Assembly: GCA_016806645.1 (NCBI GenBank)
Contig: JACSYO010000098.1
Span: 124,001-188,000 of the forward strand
Direction: 5' to 3'
DNA length: 64,000 nucleotides
Source of the DNA: Ophiodon elongatus
Lineage: Eukaryota; Chordata; Actinopteri; Perciformes; Hexagrammidae
The notes beneath the pieces were generated by a model, which was given only the letters and a program-made list of their open reading frames with translations, was not told where the DNA came from and did not search any database. The position numbers and the translations under genes are program-made. Every line of letters starts with the position of its first letter. Position 1 is the stretch's first letter. Positions 59,585 to 64,000 of the stretch are shown here, in pieces.

Positions 59585-59750
59585 AATCTTGATTCCTGAT
59601 ACCATTACTTTATTATCATTATTATTCTACTATATCCACTGTTGCTGTTATTTTTGCTAGGTGCTAGGTTTTGCTAACTTTTTCATCATGCCTACTACTC
59701 TCATTATATTAATCATTTCTGTCATATGCATTGAATGTGTTGTAACATGT
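59585..59750 (+). mobile_element. SINE-like repeat, 5' part only, truncated at satellite
   Basis: ctactatatccactg(c/t)tgctgtta, aatcatttctgt and gcattgaatgtgttgtaac match the first half of the element at 7330-7765. The match stops exactly where the 13-bp array begins. Confidence 0.75.
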
Positions 59751-60306
59751 GTTGCAACGTCGTGACGCGACGTCGTGACGTAACGTCGTAACGGAATGTC
59801 TAACGTAGCGTCATAACGTAGCGTCGTAACGTAGCGTCGCAACGTAACGTCGTAACGGAATGTCGTAACGTCGTAACGTAACGTCGTGACATAACATCGT
59901 AACGTCGTAACGTAACACCGTGACGTAACATCGTGAAGTAACATCGTGACGTAACATCGTGACGTAACATCGTGACGTAACACCGTAGCATCATGACGTC
60001 GTAACACAACGTCGTGACGCAACGTCGTGACGCAACGTCGTAACGCAACGTCGTAACGCAACGTCGCAACGCAACGTCGCAACGCAACGTCGCAACGCAA
60101 CGTCGCAACGCAACGTCGCAACGCAACGACGCAACGCAACGACGCAACGCAACGACGCAACGCAACGACGCAACGCAACGACGCAACGCAACGACGTAAC
60201 GCAACGACGTAACGCAACGACGTAACGTAACGACGTAACGCAACGACGTAACGTAGCACCGTAACACCGTAACGTAGTGACGCAACGTAGTGACGCAACG
60301 TCGTAA
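59751..60306. repeat. CpG-dense 13-bp satellite array
   Basis: About 42 units of a 13-bp motif. The core has CAACGTCGCAACG (about 60050-60125), then CAACGACGCAACG (to about 60190). The flanks carry GTAACGTCGTAAC and TG/CA variants typical of CpG decay. About three CpGs per unit. The unit length is not a multiple of three and it lacks minus-strand stops, so all three minus frames stay open for hundreds of bases. Confidence 0.95.
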
Positions 60307-60316
60307 ATTGTCCCAA

Positions 60317-60514
60317 AATACCTGATGTTTTCATCACTTTTCTGCCTTAAAGCGGCATTTCCAGTTTCAGGCTGGGAACAGGCCAAAAGTGGATTTTGTT
60401 GAAAAATACACAATTTACTTGATTTTCCTCAATAATATGTCCCAGAACAGCAGACTTTCAAGTTTCATGTTATTTTCAGGAATACCTGATGTTTTCATCA
60501 CTTTTCTGCCTTAA
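60317..60514 (+). repeat. 34-bp exact direct repeats flanking 130 bp
   Basis: 60317-60350 and 60481-60514 are identical (aatacctgatgttttcatca...). They lie immediately to the right of the satellite. Origin unknown; 60515-61330 shows no recognisable feature. Confidence 0.9.
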
Positions 60515-61339
60515 TGCTAATCCCATGCAGTTTGGGGCAAAACCACAATTTTTTTTTTCATGCAGTATAAATTTGTTGTTTTCGCCTATTCCAAAAATGG
60601 TTTGCATACTTGGATCTCAATAGGCCAACAGTCTTGGAATTCGGTATGAATGGAAAGCTGAGACTCTAGTTCATTCAATGAGCCAAATAGTAATCATGTG
60701 TGATCAGTTCTATCCACATAGCAGTAAGACATTTTTTAAACTTGACCTCCTTGTATAAAATTGCCTGTTGTGACATGGAGGATAATAACAGCCTCATGAA
60801 ACTGTACAACCACAAACTGGAGACCAAGGACATGCAGAGGACGTATGACTTTCTTAGGAATATTGGCAATACCGTTTCTGAGGAAATTCCAGTTCAAAAG
60901 AAATCGCTATGCAATTGCTGGAAAATGCAATTCTTGCAGAAATCTCCGAATGTCAAAAGTTTGACTAAATTACAGCATTAATTTTTCAACAATATTGCTA
61001 AAGTTCTTGGTGTGTTAATGGAGTGATTTATGAACATTTGTATAAATTCTCAAATGGAAGATTTCTTTTTATTTAAGTGTCACAAAGGGTATCAACCAAA
61101 AATTTGCTGCAACAACTTATGAGACAATGAACATGGCCATTATATACCTCCATCATAATGTTCTAAGCACTTATACACTCTAAACTTTCAAACTTTGAAT
61201 AGGCCCCACAAAAAACTATGTTTGCTACAAATTTAAGACTAAAACTTGACACAGCGCTGAGCTGCATCTCAAATAAATGTTCAGATGCCTAGCTTTCAGA
61301 TGATGTAAACTTCTATTTGTACTTTTATTTGGCTTAAGA

Positions 61340-61685
61340 TAAGCAGCATGCTTCAAGCTTTTCGGAGTCAGCTGCAGTCGGATTCATCAACAAAGCCCGG
61401 AACCTCCACTAACTGACTCTGTCTCTTACATCCCCAGGACAATTTCCTTCAACACCCTTGCACATCTTTTCTTTTCTTATTAAAATACATATATATATAC
61501 TTTTATTGCATAATATATACTTGTTTTAAAGTACTGTTATCTGTTTGTTGTTTACCATATTTATGTTTATTGTTTTTATTGTTTTATTCTATGTTTATGT
61601 TTATTGTTATGCACCTTTAACCTCGTCAAATTCCTTGTATGTGCAACGTACTTGGCAAATAAATTATTCTGATTCTGATTCTGGA
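61340..61685 (+). mobile_element. LINE/SINE 3' tail with (ATTCTG)n end
   Basis: cggagtcagctgcagtcgga through ccttgtatgtgcaacgta, cttggcaaataaa and a ttctgattctgattctg tail, as in many fish non-LTR elements. Identified by recall. Confidence 0.55.
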
Positions 61686-62254
61686 GTTATTTGCCCTGGG
61701 TTTGTGGCATTGGGGTGACTATCAGAACTGAGTTTTACAAGCTCATCAAATTAATCTGGCTTGCATAAGATTTGCTTGGCTGTATGGGATAAAAAATGTT
61801 CTGGGGCCTGCGGAAGGTGTTTGTGTAAAATGTTTGAGGTGTGTGTGAGCTATGAGAGCTGATGGATCCTAGGGAGGCTATCAGAGCTGACCAGGCCTAG
61901 AGCAGCAGGCAATAATCACATGCTTATAATCAGCAGCGAAAAGAGAGGAAACGGAGCTGGACAGACTCACACAGCCCTAGATAAGCTGTGTGTGTGTGTG
62001 TGCGCATGTGCATGAGGTGTGAAAGGATTCAGCACACTAGTACCGATTGCAGTACCTTCAACAGATACCTGCTTTGGCAAGCTGTAGCAAACTCAACATC
62101 AACACACTTGCATTTTATTTGTTAGCTAGGCATGCAAATAGGTTGGCATGGTAAGTTTTGCGCACGCTACATTTGGTGCACTGCAGCAAATATCTACAAA
62201 TATGGGTTGCTCTCCCACTTTGTAAGCATAAAGGCAGGGAGACTATTTATATTG

Positions 62255-62495
62255 GTAAATGGTAAATGGACTTGTAGAGCAAAAACTCAAATTCATCCAC
62301 TGATGGCAGGGGCCACCTGCCCATCAGGACTCTAACTAACATTCACACACCGCAGGAACAGCCTGCGTGAGCAATTTGGGGTTAAGTGTCTTGCCCAAGG
62401 ACACATCAACATGGACTAGCAGAGCCGGGGATCAAACTGCCAATCCTCTGATTGAAGGACAACCCTGCTATACCTAAGCCACAGTCGCTCCTACC
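62255..62495 (-). mobile_element. tRNA-headed SINE, reverse orientation
   Basis: gggttaagtgtcttgcccaa, gggatcaaactgcc and aagccacagtcgct mark the family. Flanking 61690-62250 and 62500-63230 show no gene. Confidence 0.8.
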
Positions 62496-63239
62496 TAGAG
62501 AGAATCATTTCATTCAAATTGAGGATAGGAGATAATTTATAATCACAATAGAATCACATCACCTTTAATTCAAAACCAACCTATTTTTTAGGCCTCTGCT
62601 CGAAAATTGCATATCCATACTAAAAAGACTACATCTCTGCAACCACAAGGTCTATTTGAATACATTTGGTGTTATTGTAAAGGGAACACTTGTGAGATTT
62701 GTTCAGATGTGTAAATATCAGTATATGTGCAACTGGTTAAGATTAAATGAAGACAGAAAAAATGTCAGGTTCGCCAAAAAGAAAAGCACTTTAGGATGAT
62801 TATCCCTTTGGAATGATGCAGCTGAAGGTTTAAACCTCTACCAAATCACAATATGTGAACATTCTCTTTACAAAGTTTGACTTTGATAAAGTGAAGCAGA
62901 AGAAAAATGAGAGTTCAGGCGAGGTCTGAGAAAACGGCCATTTGGCACAATGAGTGCAATTTGAATTTTCTCATGTACCAAACTATATATTTCACTTGTA
63001 TATCACTAATGGTGTTCAATACATCCAAGTACAGCAGTAACATACACAATACCAAACCAAAATAATGTTTTGTGCTCTGAAATTCACATGCAATTTTCTT
63101 TTCCAACTGTGTATGCAATATGCAATGTAAGTTTTCTCCCAAACCCCTTTAAAGGGGTCCATCGGTTTGAATAGGTTTTAATGTTGATGCATAATGAAAA
63201 ATGAAGGATTACTATTCCTTATGTCATGGGCTGTTTGTG

Positions 63240-64000
63240 ATTTTTGACTCACGTGCGTGGGCAAGTGCTGTCATGTACGCCAGTTTGTTAAGAGTCACAT
63301 GTGCGCTTACCATCCAGAGTCACAAGGTGCACTTGAACGGTGGCATCAGACTCTGAAGTCCATGCTTAGAGAGTACTGTTATGACACCAGGAAAGACTGG
63401 CATGAGGGTGTGCCTTATGTTCTCTTTGCTATTCGTAATGCAAAGCAAGAATCACTTGGGTTTAGTCCTTCTGAACTGGTGTTTGGTCAATTCAATTCAA
63501 TTCAATTTATTTTGTATAGCCCAAAATCACAAATTACAAATTTGCCTCAGAGGGCTTTACAATCTGTACACATACGACATCCTCTGTCCTGGGACCTCTC
63601 ATCGGTTCAGGAAAAACTCCCACAAAAAAACATTTTAACAGGAAGAAAAAGGGAAGAAACCTGAGGGAGAGCAACAGAGGAGGATCCCATTCCCAGGATG
63701 GACAGAAGTACAATAGATGTCATGTGTACAGAATGAACATCATAACAGAGTTACAACACATTCAATGAATATGACAGAAAAGGTCACAAAGTGCGTGGCC
63801 CGTTAAAGGTGTCCAAGGACAAGTTGCTGTCTGGCTCTTCGCCCAAGACTGACGTGGTGACGTTTGTTGCCCTGTGTCGGGAGCGTTTGCAGCGTGCGTC
63901 CATGTCGGCGAAGGGAAGCCCTTTCTTCGTCCCAGGACCGCATGAAGAAAAGATTTGATAAAGCGGCTGTTGTGTTCAAGCCTAGTGATAAAGTGCTAGT
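63240..64000 (+). mobile_element. Ty3/gypsy-type LTR retrotransposon integrase fragment, interrupted
   Basis: A frame with a YHPESQGALERWHQTLKSML motif (H-P-x-x-x-G-x-x-E, the third catalytic Glu region of integrase) runs to 63488. After a 292-bp insertion the element resumes at 63782 (HKVRGPLK) and runs off the right edge; a frameshift lies near 63915. No LTR is seen in the window. The piece is inactive as it stands. Confidence 0.85.
63490..63781 (-). mobile_element. SINE-like repeat inserted in gypsy integrase
   Basis: Reverse-oriented copy of the 7330-7765 family; read on the minus strand it ends in an (AATTG)n tail. GGTCA occurs on both sides (63485-63489 and 63782-63786), a likely 5-bp target duplication that marks its edges. 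Confidence 0.8.

Noticed and set aside
59657..60413. Three overlapping minus-strand ORFs (Cys/Arg/Val-rich)
   Set aside because: They are produced by the 13-bp satellite, which lacks stops in all minus frames. Low-complexity translation with no known domain.
58046..63240. Further upstream adamtsl exons
   Set aside because: I looked on the minus strand for Cys/Trp TSP1 patterns next to splice sites and found none. Not exhaustive without a profile search.

Overview
The window is vertebrate nuclear DNA, most likely from a ray-finned (probably percomorph) fish. It has spliced genes with GT-AG introns, exons that read as vertebrate proteins, long CA/GT and AT microsatellites, and a dense, nested load of fish-type transposable elements: RTE-type and L2-type LINEs, a LINE-1 ORF1 relic, tRNA-headed SINEs, a Ty3/gypsy integrase relic and fold-back DNA elements. 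No bacterial features, CRISPR arrays or credible tRNA/rRNA genes were seen. All gene names and family assignments come from reading translations and recalling the families; no search was run.

Three protein-coding genes explain almost all conserved coding sequence. (1) celf1, + strand, 2464-8752: the last nine coding exons of an RNA-binding CELF protein (second half of RRM2, divergent linker, RRM3, stop), with a frame-preserving 21-nt candidate microexon in the linker. Its start lies upstream of the window. (2) tollip, + strand, 23527-29993: complete, six exons, 275 residues, with an N-terminal adaptor region, a C2 domain and a CUE domain. (3) adamtsl3-like, - strand, 58045 down to 34583: 17 in-frame 3' exons encoding 1,200 residues (nine thrombospondin type-1 modules, four Ig-like modules, a PLAC module, stop). 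Its 5' exons lie beyond the right edge. tollip and the adamtsl gene converge tail to tail, with 4.6 kb between their stop codons.

Layout: 1-2463 celf1 intron; 2464-8752 celf1; 8753 to about 10.66 kb (possibly 12.4 kb) celf1 3' UTR and flank, with a perfect 42-bp inverted repeat just beyond; 12.5-23.4 kb intergenic, largely transposon debris; 23.4-30 kb tollip, with a 57-bp minisatellite in intron 1; 30-34.5 kb convergent intergenic/3' UTR DNA; 34.58-58.05 kb the adamtsl gene, whose second intron in this window (51,356-57,514) holds an RTE element inserted in an L2-type LINE with a 10-bp target duplication; 58.05-64 kb further upstream adamtsl intron, with a CpG-dense 13-bp satellite (59.75-60.31 kb) and a gypsy integrase fragment interrupted by a SINE-like repeat.

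The three genes are not an operon and have no obvious joint pathway: celf1 acts in mRNA splicing and decay, tollip in endosomal sorting and innate signalling, and the adamtsl product in extracellular matrix. The most interesting unexplained items are the celf1 microexon, CA/TG repeats abutting three splice donors, the CpG-rich 13-bp array, the perfect inverted repeats, and the 57-bp minisatellite near the tollip promoter.
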